A DNA stretch of 64,000 bases from Mrakia gelida (GCA_024345305.1 BRON01000005.1:1364001-1428000), one strand, 5' to 3'; shown: positions 39,026-50,501, counted from the stretch's first letter. A program made the numbers and translations. The notes: generated from the sequence alone by a model not told the origin.

Positions 39026-40300
39026 TCACCACTCGGGCTTGAAGCAGAGGAGCTTGTGTCGTTTCCAGTGAGCCTTTTGGTGTTCTGATTGCAGTGAAAG
39101 AAGGGGGAGATGACGGTGAGCTCGACGAGAGAACGCGAGCGAGAGGGAGAGGCCGAAGGACGCGACGAGAGACGAACCTTTGCAGCAGTATCGAACAGCG
39201 AGACACTGCGAGAGACAAAATATGGTCAGTAAGACAGGTTCCTACGAGAGGGAAGGTCAGACAAGGATACTCACTCGACCACAAGCCATCATCTCGACTC
39301 CCTCGCCGCACTGAGGAACGCCTTCCTCCTTCGACTTGTCCTCCCCGTCTCGAAGGAGCTCGCACGATTTCCAAACGAACATACGGGAACTCGCAGTGCG
39401 AGAGTCGACCACTGGTCGTCCACCGGGTCTGCCTTCCATGAACTTCTCCAAGTTTGTGAGGCTGAGGGCGTTGGGATCCATGGACATCGAGGTTCCTGAC
39501 GCTCGGAGCTGCTCGATGAGACGAAGAACGAGAGGTCGGCGCTCCCTAAGCCTTGCGTGCACCGCGTGCGAGAGAGAGATGGGGAGGACCTCTTGCGAAC
39601 TACCGTTGAAGGGCTGACTGGCGGTGGCAATCGTGATGTTGAGGAGCCTCGAGAAAGGGACGACGTAGAGCGAGGAAGAGTCCGGCTGAAATTTCGAGAG
39701 GGAAGACAAACTCGTGAGATGAAGATACGGCTAACTTGGAAATGATCAATCGTACGCACCGAGAAGAGGTCCACGGGCAACTTTGAGAGGAGTTCCAGCA
39801 GGTGAAGCGACAGCTCTTGATTCTCGAGCGACCGATGCCTGTAGAACCGAGCTCCAGCAGCCGACTCGAGGGCAAACCTGATCCAGAGAGCATGGTAGAC
39901 TGTGAGTGGCAGTACCCAAGGCTTTCCGCTAGATACATCGAGGGACTTGAAGTTCTCCAGCACTCGAAGGAAGTAGAGAGCGGCGGATTCCTCCTTTGCG
40001 AACGAAGGCGAGCAAGGATCAGCAAGGAAATCGTAGATGAGTAGGATGTGGAAGAGATATCAAGAGAGGCACTGACCCAGAACATGATCCTCATCGGAGC
40101 ATCATGATCACGAGCTATCTTCAGCTATGTTCGAGGAAGGGAAGGAAGGTAAGAAGCGATCCGTCATGAGCACTGGAGGAGCGTCGAACAAAACGCACCC
40201 CTTCTCGGATTGGATCCAGCATATCTCCTCTCGGGGGGGCATCGGGATTGATGGGAAACGAGAGGAGGAGATCGGCGAGTCGATGAGGTGTGATGTCCAT
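39026..40300 (-). CDS. MYND zinc-finger protein
   Basis: The C-terminal exons spell a MYND-type finger: CGEGVEMMACGR, then CLAVRYCCK, then QKAHWKRHKLLCFKPEW ending at 39026. That gives paired Cys ligands followed by the H-x3-H-x3-C signature (HWKRHKLLC). MYND fingers mediate protein-protein contacts. The N-terminal part, starting MDITPHRLADLLLSFPINPD at 40300, is a helical region (ENFKSLDVSSGKPWVLPL, LHLLELLSKLPVDLF, LSHAVHARLRERRPLVLRLI) typical of fungal MYND-only proteins, and I see no SET domain. Six or so short introns. The start was chosen because it is the first ATG of a coding-biased exon ending at a GTGCGT donor. It lies head-to-head with the F-box-like gene at 40484, only about 180 bases apart. 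Function unknown. Confidence 0.65.
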
Positions 40301-40483
40301 CGCTTGATGAAGAAGAAAGGGAGAGAGAAGTAGAAGGAAGCCGTTGAGGTCAGCTCGAAATGAGCTCGACCCTTCCTTCTCCCTTTGCTCGCTCCTTCAC
40401 GACCGTCAGCAACGAAGATCTAGCATCCCCCAACTCCCTCGGCCTCGTCCTCTATACTCCTCAGACCCACTCGCCCCTCGAAA
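40301..40483. promoter_or_regulatory. Short bidirectional promoter, MYND / F-box-like gene
   Basis: Only about 183 bases separate the two divergent start codons, so the genes probably share promoter elements. No individual site is recognised. Confidence 0.4.
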
Positions 40484-41545
40484 ATGACCAGAAACGACGA
40501 TCTCGCTCCTTCTCCTCTCGACCTCCTCCCTCCTCCTCCCCCCCCTGCTCCTTCTTCCCTTCCCTCCCAAACCCACTCCACCAAGTCCTCCTCCCCTCCC
40601 TCTCGACCTATCCCCATCGAAATCTACAACCACATCCTCCAGTTCGCCTTCGGTCGTCACCTCCCTCCCGTCCCTCTCGGAAATCGACTGGACGAACCTC
40701 CTTCCCTCTCCTCCCTCCTCCCTCTCACCCTCGTCTCCAAAGGTCTTCGAGAACTCGTCCTTCCCTTCCTCTACCACCACGTCGTCATTCGTCGACCCGA
40801 GGACTGGAGTCGACTCTTCGATCCTACGAAGGGAATCCTCGTCGGCGAAGGGGAGGGGGCGGCGAGGAGGACAGGATGGGTCAAGAAGCTCAGCTTCCCT
40901 CGAGATCACTTCCCCGTCTCGTCCTGGACCCCTTCCAAGGATCTGCCAGCGACCAGGGCGTTTCCACATCCGGAACCTAACATGGCTCCTCTCAACTTCT
41001 CTGGGTTGGTCGGCCTGGAGGAGGTCTGCGTAGGAGACTGGAGGCGAGACAAGGTCGTCTTACGAGAGATCCAGGCGGCGATCAAGGTCGAGATGGAAGG
41101 AGGACCATTCCGCCAGCACATAGAGAAGGGTTGTGGCTCAGATCAGAAACAGGTTTCTAGTCTTATCCACTATCGCCTCTACCCCATTCGTTTGGCTCAA
41201 CAAACCACCTCCGTCCTTCACTTCCTCTCTCAAACGGATCCCACCTCAATCCACGCCTCCCTTGACCCGTTCACAATGGAGGTCCATCTCGTCTCACACC
41301 TCAAGCCTCTCAGCATCATCCTACATCATCCTCGGCCCCATTGCCCTCACGAAAACCGAACAGACGCGGTTTACGACCTTTCGAGGGTGTTCTCCGAGTT
41401 CAGCGACACCTTCCTCTCGTCGAGGTTCAAGTTGGATCCCGTTCTGGAGACGCTCTCCGAGCGCTGTAGGAAGCTGCTCGTCAAGTTGATCAGTGGTGAG
41501 GGCTGGGTGAGGGACGAGGCCGGGTGGTGGACTCGCACACGTTGA
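40484..41545 (+). CDS. F-box-like protein, family A paralogue
   Basis: Clear paralogue of the gene at 25305: after a Pro-rich start it reads PIPIEIYNHILQFAFGRHLP, then EPPSLSSLLPLTLVSKGLRE, then LVLPFLYHHVVIRRPEDWSR and DPTKGILVGEGEG. A further shared block is MAPLNFSGLVGLEEVCVGDW. The frame runs without introns to a Trp-Trp motif (DEAGWWTRTR) and stops at 41545, where the relative at 25305 continues into an acidic tail after WWTW. Two well-formed introns follow the stop (donor after 41560; donor near 41701), so the mature transcript would have exon junctions far downstream of the stop, a pattern that can trigger nonsense-mediated decay. SCF-type ubiquitin-ligase adaptor by inference only; it may be decaying. 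Confidence 0.6.
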   Translation: MTRNDDLAPSPLDLLPPPPPPAPSSLPSQTHSTKSSSPPSRPIPIEIYNHILQFAFGRHLPPVPLGNRLDEPPSLSSLLPLTLVSKGLRELVLPFLYHHVVIRRPEDWSRLFDPTKGILVGEGEGAARRTGWVKKLSFPRDHFPVSSWTPSKDLPATRAFPHPEPNMAPLNFSGLVGLEEVCVGDWRRDKVVLREIQAAIKVEMEGGPFRQHIEKGCGSDQKQVSSLIHYRLYPIRLAQQTTSVLHFLSQTDPTSIHASLDPFTMEVHLVSHLKPLSIILHHPRPHCPHENRTDAVYDLSRVFSEFSDTFLSSRFKLDPVLETLSERCRKLLVKLISGEGWVRDEAGWWTRTR

Positions 41546-42457
41546 GGTTCTGAGAGCAGGTGAGTTTTTACGCGCTTCTTCCTCCTCCGCGACGAAATCA
41601 AGAACTGATGTGCTTCGGGTTTTCTTTACGATCAGATACCGTTTCGGTCATAAGGGAGGGATGGGTCTGGGAGGACGGTGGTTGCGGCATCTCTGATCTC
41701 TCGTGAGTCCTTTCCCGACGCGTCCTTTCGCCTCGAGCTCGACGCGACTTCGGACTGACCTCGTTTCACATCCTGCGTCGCGTTCTCCTCAGCAGTCGAG
41801 CGTTGCTTTTTATCAATGAGACAACGCTGGGTCGAAGGTCACTCAAGACTGATCGTACGAAAGAGAACTCTATAGACTCAAAAGGGTTTTAAAGTTGAAG
41901 CGAACGTTGAAGAGGGCTCGACGTTCGTCGTCTCCTCTCCCGTCCCCTTCGAAACGGGTTCGAACCCGATCAACCACTTCAAGTGCCATTTTATCTTTCT
42001 CAGATACTACCAAACAGTCTCTCACGGCATTCTCAGACCCTCAGAAGGTCAGCTTACGAAAAGAAACGGGACCAGGCTGGTCGAACGCGTCTCGGTCGTC
42101 CGGACCAACTTTGACCCACTCGAAAACACCCTTCCTCTCTTTTTCTCGCGCGCTCGCTTTTCCTCCCGCCTCCTATGCTTACCTATTTTGGTTCAGGTCA
42201 TCTTCCGAGAGGTGAGAAGAAAAACTGCACGGTTCAAGAGAGATCCCTTGACCCCCTCCTCGTTCCTCCCCTCCCCTCGTCCGGACCCTGCAGCTCGCTT
42301 GGATCTCACTCGATTCACATGAACCCTTCTCGAGTCGATAGGAAACATTGAAATGGTCGAGCGAGGGAGGCAAAACGTCGCGAGTCGGTCAGAATCACCA
42401 AAACGAACGAGGGGGACGACGTGCGACGCGAACGAACGCACAAGGATGCAAGTTGCC
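41546..42457. other. Spliced 3' region of the F-box-like gene and spacer
   Basis: Contains two apparent plus-strand introns just after the F-box-like stop: GTGAGT near 41560 to CAG near 41636, and GTGAGT near 41701 to a CAG near 41794. Beyond that I see no gene up to the U6 snRNA. A 12-base palindrome at 41956-41967 resembles a Pol III B box imperfectly. Confidence 0.4.
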
Positions 42458-42464
42458 AAAAAAA
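42458..42464 (-). terminator. Pol III T-run terminator of U6
   Basis: Seven consecutive T on the minus strand downstream of the U6 sequence, a standard RNA polymerase III stop. Confidence 0.6.
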
Positions 42465-42577
42465 TAATGTGGCCGAAGCCATCCAACTCTGAAAAAGCGT
42501 GTCATCCTTGTGCAGGGGCAATGCTAATCTTCTCTGTATTGTTCCAATTTTATGTGTGACCAGGGCGAACCCCGGTC
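42458..42577 (-). ncRNA. U6: U6 spliceosomal snRNA
   Basis: Catalytic-core snRNA of the spliceosome, read on the minus strand. Seen directly: a 5' hairpin GACCGGGG-TTCG-CCCTGGTC, then AAATTGGAACAATACAGAGA (containing the invariant ACAGAGA box), AGATTAGC (AGC triad), and TGCCCCTGCACAAGGATGAC forming the internal stem-loop, then ACACGC. Transcription probably ends at the seven-T run (42458-42464), although a five-T run directly after ACACGC (near 42498) is an earlier possible stop. No intron interrupts the core, which is notable because some red yeasts carry introns in U6. No clear TATA box sits about 30 bases upstream. Confidence 0.92.
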
Positions 42578-44091
42578 GGTAGGAGGAAGAAACCAGGTCG
42601 ACCAATTCAGCAAGGCCTCCAGAAGCGCGAAAGTGAGCGCTGCCGCGCTCATTTCGCGGATTCTGTCGCCCTGCTGTATATCTACCACCACACCTTCCAA
42701 CCTAAGCTCTAGCTGCTATACTCGTCGAGAAATGGACGCGTCGAGGTCGCTTCGCTCCCTCGACGCTTTCCAAACGGATTCTCGTTCCACCCCTATCTCG
42801 GAGCACGCATAGGTGTTCATGTTCCTTCCGCCGTCTTGCGAGCTCGGATCCTAACCTCCACCTCCCATCTCACGCTCCCCCGTCTCTTGCAGCAAAAGTT
42901 CTTGCGCCTTCAAGCTCAGGCAAGGTTCGAGCTCAGCCCCTCGCTGGCGCTCGGGGGGCTGAGACACTTTGCTCGAACTTTGAAGAGGGAAGAAGTTGGT
43001 TTGGGAGGTCGAGGAGGTTGAGGTCTGGAATCCTACCTGTGAGTGTTCGTCTAGTATGCTTGAGCCCAGCGAATTTTCATCAAGAGGAGCAGGAAGAGCC
43101 TGATGGCTCTCCCTCTCCGTGCTCGCCAGCGGTCGCGTTTTTGACCTTGGAGGGGAGGGACGGGCTGAACGAAGGGAAGAGGGCAGGAGAGGGCTGAGCA
43201 GACCATGTCGAGCTCTATCATACCCCCCTTCGACTCTACTTGCCACCAGTCGTCGCTTACTGACTTCTATACCTCTCTCTTCCCACTCAGAAACCCCACC
43301 CAACTCGAAATCCTCTCCTCGCTGTTCTGCATCTTCGACTGCCAGCAGCACCTCTTTCCCCCCCTTCCCACAGCCCAAGTTCCCTCCCACCCATCACCTC
43401 GACCTTTCTTCGACTCTCTATCTTCCATCCATACACCAGGTTGAGTCTGGTCGCCATCCGGAGCTTCTGATCTCGAGCTGAACGTGAGTCGCTTTTTTCG
43501 TCTCGCCCTCAGCCCTCACCTCCTTCCCTCCTCAATCCCACCTCCTCCCACTCGACGAGCTCATCACCATCTTCCCTTCGTTTCGCCCTCCCCTCCCTTC
43601 TCCCCTTCGTCGACTAACTCTCTCCCTCTTCTCTCTCTACGAAGCAAGCAAGTTGAGAAACCAAACAACAACACTCCCCTCCTTCGTCTCCTTCGCTCGA
43701 CTCCCTCGTCCCTCCCACCTCCTCCCCTCTCGACCTCAACCCATCCCAACTCGACCCAACCCCACCTTCAGCTCCCTCCTACACTCTCATCTACACCCTC
43801 CACCATCGCCTCTCACCGCTTCAACTCTCCTTCGACTTTTCATCGAGCTGTCGACCCTGTCAAACAAATCCAACACCCCTCTCTTCGTACGCCCTTCCTT
43901 CTTTGCCTTCCTTCTCCATTCAAGCCTCACTCAGCCCTCCCTCTTCTTCCCTTGTGCTCCCTTTCTTTCGCAAATCCTGACCAGACGTCCTCTCCGTTCC
44001 TCCTGCGCCTTTTCCAGACCATCTCGAGGGCAAAACTCGCCCGGAAATCGTGCCAGAACGAGCTCAAGCGTCTTCCCTCCCTCAGCCCTTG
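42578..44091. other. Gene-poor CT-rich region
   Basis: No recognisable protein gene. Pyrimidine-rich on the + strand from about 43480 to 44000. Several plausible plus-strand splice sites occur, for example the acceptor near 44017 after a CTGAC branch site. That suggests leader or noncoding exons, but no frame is convincing. Confidence 0.4.
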
Positions 44092-44644
44092 ATGAGCTGT
44101 TCTCCGTCGGAACTCTCCGGTGAGCAGCCCCTTCGTTTCAAGCTCACAAAGGAGGGTTCGTTGGGCGATGGATGCGAGGTTGGTGGTTTGGGGGGAAGCA
44201 CGAGACGCGTGTTCGCTTCAGGAGGAGCAGGCGAAGGGTCGAGAGGAGAAGGTAGACGAGGGAGAGGGTGAGGGGAGGCAGAGACGTACGAGATGACCGC
44301 TGCTCAGGGCTTGCCAGTCTTGTACGAGACAGCCGAGGCCATGCCTCGGGAGGCTGCGAGACGGAGGTAGAAGCGGTTTGGAGGTCTTGCTTCGACGTTG
44401 CAGCGCAGATCTCTCGGTTGGGTCGTGCCTTCGTCTCTGCGTCGCGAGTGAGTGCTCGATCCGTTCTTTCGACCTTCTCGTCCTTGACTTCCTCGAGACC
44501 GAGACCTGATCTCTGTTCTCATCTTGCATCTTCCCTCTCAAACAGCTCGCGATGGTCGAGGTTGTTAAACGCGTCGTCGTCGTCGTCGTCGCTTCTCTGC
44601 TCTCGCTCTTCCACTTCCCTTTTGCCCTTTCGTTTCCTCAATGA
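44092..44644 (+). CDS. Candidate small spliced ORF, 88 codons, unidentified
   Basis: Three exons join in phase: 44092-44119, 44308-44447 and 44546-44644. Each junction has a GTGAGC/GTGAGT donor and a CAG acceptor, with branch-like GATGACC and CCTGATC. The product would start MSCSPSELSG and end in a hydrophobic segment with six Val in a row (VVKRVVVVVVASLLSLFHFP), so it could be tail-anchored. The middle exon has good third-position bias. No homologue is recognised. It could equally be a spliced leader of the Adp1-like gene at 45059 or a noncoding RNA, and the start might lie further upstream. Confidence 0.25.
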
Positions 44645-45058
44645 TAATGTTGTGATCCGAAAACACGTGGTTTCTGTCGTTCCTGAAAGTCGAGAAGGAG
44701 GAAGATGCTTTGAACGAGCGAGAATATTCCCCTGAGAGGGACGAGGAGACGCTGTCGCTGAGACTGCTGAGACGGGGTGAAGTTTGCTTCGGCTCCGTGT
44801 GTGATTTACACCTGCATACCATGAATTAATCTCCAACATGCGATATCGAAGGAAGTTTTGCCTAGCGACGTGAAGTCGTCCTGCCGGATCTCGCAGCCCG
44901 ACTCGTCCCAGACCGGACGACCTCATTCGAGTCCTCCCTCCTCCCTAACTGCTTCTTGCTCCTCCCTTCCCTTCCCACCCCTCGACTCCTCCACCTCAAG
45001 AACCTCTTGATTAGCTTCTGGGTTCAATCCCACATCAACTACATCGATCACAGCTACG
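44645..45058 (+). promoter_or_regulatory. Upstream region of the Adp1-like gene
   Basis: Immediate 5' region of the ABC transporter gene, CT-rich toward the start codon. A minus-strand open frame (44519-44926) shows no coding bias. No specific element is recognised. Confidence 0.35.
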
Positions 45059-48000
45059 ATGCTTCTCCCTTTGAGTCTCTTGCTCGCCACGACCTCCTCC
45101 TTCGCCCTCGCTCGTTCACCCCTCTCGTCCTCCACCTCAAGATCGGCTCGGTCTACCAACTCGTCTCTCTCGTCGTTCCAAGTGATAGGGAACGCTCCTA
45201 TCAGTGCTCTCTCAGGTTGGGGTGGAGATCTTGTGAGTGGTGGTGGAAGAGGGAGGGAGAGAGATGGGAAGGAGAAACGATCGAAGCTGACCTCGCTCCC
45301 TTCCCTTTCTCTCGTCGTCGTCCCACAAAGGCTCTTCCTCGTTCGTACATATGTCGCTCCGCTCTCGTACGGAGAGGAACCCCCACTGACGATCTTCTTC
45401 ACCTTTGTTGACCTACAGCCAAGAAGCCTGAGGACTGTGAATGCTTCAACTGCCTCCTTCCTCGTTACACTTGCGGTCAGGTCCGTACTCTCCTGCTCTC
45501 CTCACCTTTCTTGTCCCGTCCCTCGCCTCTCCGAGCTCACCACACCGTCCATTTCATTCCTCACAGTACGGAGAGTGCAACCAGTTTGATGGCCAGTGCA
45601 AGTGTCCTGCTGGTTGGGGAGGTCAGGACTGTTTGACACCACGTTCGTCCGAGCTCGCTTCTCTCCTCTCCTTCCTCGTCGAGCTCAAAGCTGACCTTCC
45701 CTTCGATATCCTCGTTCATCACAGTATGCGACTCTCTGGCCGACGGCGCTGAACGACATCAACGGAAGGATGGGGAGTTGTGCGAGTGCGATGAGGGTTG
45801 GGGAGGAGTCAACTGCAACAGTTCGTTCTCGTTCTCCTCGTCATCACCTCCTTTCGCTGCCTCCTTCCTTCTTCGCTCTCGAGCTCACGAGCTGATCGCT
45901 CGTACCTCTTCGACTCCTTGACGGAACAGCCTGCAAGACCGACGAGGCTTGTGCTGGCTTCCGGATCCCTGGATGGGACTACTCGACCGGAGAGCCGGAA
46001 GGAAACCTCACCTGCTTCAAAGGAGGGAACGTCGTTCGACAGAACTACCAGATGTGCGACGTCACCAGTGAGCACCTCTCTCTCGTACTGCATGCAACTC
46101 CATAGATCTCTCTACATATCCTGACTTTGTCTCTTCGATTCCTACAGACCCCTCGATCATCAAGCAGCTCGAAGGCAAGAAACCTCAGATCACCTTCTCC
46201 TGCTCCGAAGGACCAGCTTCCACCGTCTTCCCCTCGACCAAATCCTCCTCCTCCTCGCTCTCCCCTCTCTCCATCGCTATCAACAACGAAGTCGCCGAGG
46301 ATGACAAGCCCGCCGAGAAGACCTGCAACTTCCAGTTCTGGATCGCGTCCGTCGAGTCGTTCTTCTGCACTTTGGATCAGTGCGACTGGAAGGCGACCAC
46401 CTCGCACGAGACGAACGGAACCGAGTACAGATGTGAGAGGATCAGGTGTGATTGCGTACCTGAGAGGATGCTGTGTGGTGAGAACGGAAGCGTCAGTGAG
46501 TACATCTTCTGCTCTTCTTCTTCGCGAGACGCGTCGCTGACTCTTCGCTCTCGCCTCTCGGTTCCTCCTCTTACCAGAGTGAGTCCAATATCACCTCTCC
46601 CATCGGAGCGATCACTCTAGAGCTGACCGCCACTTCTTCGTCTCGAACAGCATCGACGACTTCCTCGCCGAGGAGATTCGAGGACCCGCTACCTTCTCGT
46701 GCGAAACCGGTCGAGGCTGCCAGTTCAAGGAGCCCGCGATGAACGAGCTCATCAGCGACATCTTCGGAGATCCTTTCATCACCCTCGAGTGCGACAGTGG
46801 AGAGTGCATGCACCCTACGATGGTCCCTGGCTACGTCGTTCGTCCTCATCTCTTCCTCTCGTTGTTCGTTCTCGATTCCCTCACTGACTTGTGCACTTGA
46901 TTCCTCGGCTCGTACAGAGACCTGCGAAACCCGACAACAGTGTCTGGGTAGCTGCTAGTGCTGCTGGAGTCGGTCTCGCTATCATCGCTAGTGCTCTTCG
47001 TGAGTCTACCCTTCTCATCGACGTCTCGTCGAAACTCGCTCGACTGACGCGTCTCGTCTCGCCTTCTTTTTCCCCTTCCTTCTCAGTCTTCTGGTACCTC
47101 GGTCGATCTCCCAAGCACACCGGAGGCTTCGGATCCATTCGTCTCCCCGCCGAGGAAACCGCCAAACTCATGTCAGACCACGTCCCAGCAACCCTCCAGT
47201 TCACCAACCTCTCCTACACCGCGTCCTCGAAACCGATCCTCTCGTCCATCACCGGATCCGTCTCGCCCGGTCAGATCATGGCCATCATGGGAGCTTCGGG
47301 AGCAGGAAAGTCTACCCTGCTCGACATCCTCGCTCACAAGTCCAAGAGGGGTGTGGTGGGAGGGGAGATCTTCGTCAACGGAAGGAAGATCAGCGGAGAA
47401 GATGGAGGAGGGGAGGAGTGGAAGAGGGTGGTTGGATTTGTGGATCAGGAGGATACCTTGATGAGCACGCTGACGGTGTACGAGACGGTGCTGTACTCGG
47501 CGTTGCTGAGGTTGCCGAGGGATATGAGCTTGGAGGCGAAGAAGTTTAGGACGCTCGAGACGATGCAGGAGCTGGGGATTCTGGGGATTAAGGATTCGAG
47601 GATTGGGGAGTCTGGTGAGTCTCTCAGCTTCGTTCGCCAGCTCACCTCGCCGAACAGTAGCTGACCCTCGGTCTCATCTTCTCGAACAGGTCGGAGGTCG
47701 ATCTCAGGAGGAGAGAAGCGTCGAGTCTCCATCGCCTGCGAACTCGTCACGTCTCCTTCGGTCTTGCTTCTCGATGAGCCTACTAGTGGTGAGTACCATT
47801 CTCTGTATGCCTTCGTATCGACTGGAGCTGATCATCGTTCTCTTTCCCCAGGTCTCGACTCATTCAACGCCTTCAACGTCGTCGAATCCCTCGTCACTCT
47901 CGCTCGCGACTACAACCGAACCGTCGTCTTCACCATCCATCAACCTCGCTCCAACATCGTCGCCCTGTTCGATCGTCTCGTCCTCCTCGCCAAGGGTCAG

Positions 48001-49964
48001 GTCGTCTACTCGGGAGCCTACGAGAAGTGTCAGGAGTACTTCGAATCGATCGGTCACCCTTGCCCTCCTGGTTTCAACATCGCCGACTTCCTCAGTACGT
48101 CTCGTCGCTTCCACGATCTCGTTCGGCCTCGAGACTGACTTTACCACACTCTTTCTCTTTCTTGCAGTCGACCTCACCATGCGAGCTGGTGGAGAGCAGA
48201 CCTCCAACGACAGGAGAGACGCTCAGGCCGCGACACTCAACGACCTCGTCGATTCGTCGGACGCGACTCCCATCGACGCCGAATCAGGTCTTCTTCCCTC
48301 GAGCTCTTCCTCGAACAACATCCCTCCTCCCACTTCCACCGACTCCGACGAACCTTCTCCCTCCTCCCTCCTCAAGAAGTCGAAGGACAAGGCCGCTCGA
48401 ATCCTCGGAATCTCGTCCTCGACCTCCCCTTCACCAACTCCTACCGTCGCTCTTCCTCCGAAGCTCCAAGCTCTGATCGATTCATTCGAGTCGAGCTCAG
48501 TTGCCAAGACCGTCAAAGCAGAGATCGCTGGACTGAGGGCGAACGGACATGGGCCCGGAGGAGGAGGAGGGAACACCGCCGCTTGGGATCAGAGCGGGAA
48601 CGGAGGAGCTGGAGAACGAGGAGTCCTGACGGGATACAAGAGGGCGAGCTTCTTAACTCAGTTCTCGATCCTGTCGGGAAGAGCGTTCAAGAACCTCTAC
48701 AGGAACCCGATGCTGATGGCTGGTCACTTCATCATGAGTATCGTCGTTGCTCGTGAATATTCTTTCGTCTCCTCTCGTCTCGTCCCTCCCGTTGCTGACC
48801 GTTTTCCTTCCCCACTTCGCAGTTCTCTGTGCTGGTCTCTACCGAGGAATTGGATCGGATCTCGGCTCGTTCCAGTGAGTCGTCGTCTCATCCTCGTCTC
48901 TGCGTCGAGCGTTCGTTCTGACTCATCTCGTTCTTCTCGTCTCGCAGGAATCGACTCGGACTCTTCTTCTTCATCCTCTCCCTCTTCGCCTTCAACTCCC
49001 TCACCTCCCTCGGACTCTTCGCCAACGAGCGACTCCTCTTCATGCGTGAACGGTTCGTCCTCTTCCCCCTCTCTTTCGTTCCTATCTTCTTTCGAACCTT
49101 TCGCTGACTTCGACGCGTCTCTTCCCCTTTCCTCTCCCTCAGAGCCAACGGATACTACTCTCCCCTCGCCTACTTCCTCTCCAAAGTCCTCTTCGACATC
49201 ATCCCCCTCCGAGTCATCCCTTCGGTCCTCCTCGGAACCATCATCTACGGCCTCGTCGGACTGGTCCCCAACGTCGCCGCCTTCTGGAAGTTCCAGCTCA
49301 TCCTCGTCCTCTTCAACCTCGCCGCTGCGAGTGTCGTCCTCTTCATCTCCGTCTCGGTCGCCAACCCTGGACTCGCCAACTTGATTGGAAGCTTGGTTAT
49401 GCTTTACAAGTGAGTCGTTCTTTGACGTCTCCGTCTTGCGCGTGTGGAGGAGGGAGGCCGTCGCTGATCGTTCGGTCTCGTCTCGTTCTACAGCCTCCTC
49501 TTTGGGGGTCTTCTCATGAACTACAACCAGTCTTCGCTGCCAGTGAGACTCCTGATGGCCTTCCCGTTCTTCCACGCCGCCTACGAGGGCTTGCTCGTGA
49601 ACGAGTTGAGGTCGACGCGGTTGGTGGATCACAAGGTCAGTTCTCGCTCTCGTTCCTCCTTCTCCTCTTGTTCTCGACCCACGCTGACGCTCTCGCTTCC
49701 TCTTCGACGACACAGTACGGTGTCGACATCGAAGTCCCAGGAGCGACCATCCTCTCGACGTTCGGATTCCACGCTCAGGTTCGTTCTCTCTCGTCTCGTT
49801 TCTTGTCCCGTCGCGTCTCGACTTGCTCACCTCTTTCCGTTTCGTTTCGTTTTCGCCTTCAGGCTTTCTGGTTCCCCGACGTCGCCACCCTCGTGGGATG
49901 CATCGCTGTATTCGGAGTACTCAGTTACGTGGTGCTGCGTGTGTTCGTGAAGGAGCGAAGGTAG
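45059..49964 (+). CDS. ADP1: ABCG-family half transporter, Adp1-like, with EGF-like ectodomain
   Basis: Begins with a signal peptide ([18 protein letters not shown]). A Cys-rich ectodomain follows with two EGF-like repeats: [20 protein letters not shown] with DC, and [15 protein letters not shown]. More Cys pairs come next, then a helix, [20 protein letters not shown]. The single ATP-binding domain has Walker [10 protein letters not shown], signature [17 protein letters not shown] and Walker [14 protein letters not shown], with [16 protein letters not shown] as the H-loop. A Ser/Pro-rich linker precedes the C-terminal membrane domain ([44 protein letters not shown] helices), ending [10 protein letters not shown]. 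This layout (ectodomain, NBD, TMD) is that of yeast Adp1, whose substrate is unknown. About 16 introns. The 5-kb gene is intact and should work as a dimer. Confidence 0.88.
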
Positions 49965-50501
49965 ATTGGAGTTGGGTAGACAACTCGGCGGATGAGGAGA
50001 GAGGAAGGAGAGAAAGGAGAGGGAGAGATGAGGGTAGCTCTTTTTCCCTTTCTGGACGTAGGCGTGTATCTTGTAATGTTTCTCGATCTGGATTGCGTGC
50101 TCGAACGATCTGGTTGAAGGAGAAGGTGAACGCGTCGAGAGATAGAGACGCCTCGCGTTCGTCGTCGAGAGGAGAGCGAAAAGAGAAGAAGCCGTAACGA
50201 AATCTGAGGGTTCGCTTCCGAGACCGTCTGAGATCATCTTCCTATGGCGAAGAAGAGAATTGAGGCTGGTTTGAAGGAGAGAAGATAGAAGAGAGAAGAG
50301 AGAAGAGAAGGCTCTCGAAATCCGAGACGACGAAGGCGAACGAACATGAGGATCAACGAATACGAACGAAACGAAAGGGCGTAGGGATCGATAACGCGAG
50401 GTGATAATTATTGCAGCTATGAAAGAGAAGACGAGATCAGTTCCAGATTCAGGGTACAGGGAAGAAAGAGAGAACGAAGGCAAAGCTCACCCTCTCGCGC
50501 G
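49965..50501. other. Convergent intergenic region
   Basis: 3' UTR of the Adp1-like gene and 3' end of the minus-strand F-box-like gene. It is purine-rich near 50270-50300. Nothing further was recognised. Confidence 0.45.

Noticed and set aside
41956..41967. GGGTTCGAACCC palindrome resembling a tRNA T-arm or Pol III B box
   Set aside because: No acceptor stem, D-arm or anticodon arm can be folded around it on either strand. It mismatches the B-box consensus at one position and lies about 490 bases from the U6 end.
43484..44123. Overlapping long plus-strand open frames upstream of the Adp1-like gene
   Set aside because: They arise from a CT-rich tract (Ser/Pro/Leu in every frame). Only the spliced 44092-44644 candidate has splice-phase support.
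48724..49830. 368-codon open frame on the minus strand
   Set aside because: It is the antisense shadow of the Adp1-like membrane-domain exons, is almost entirely Glu/Arg/Ser, and has no independent splice or domain signal.
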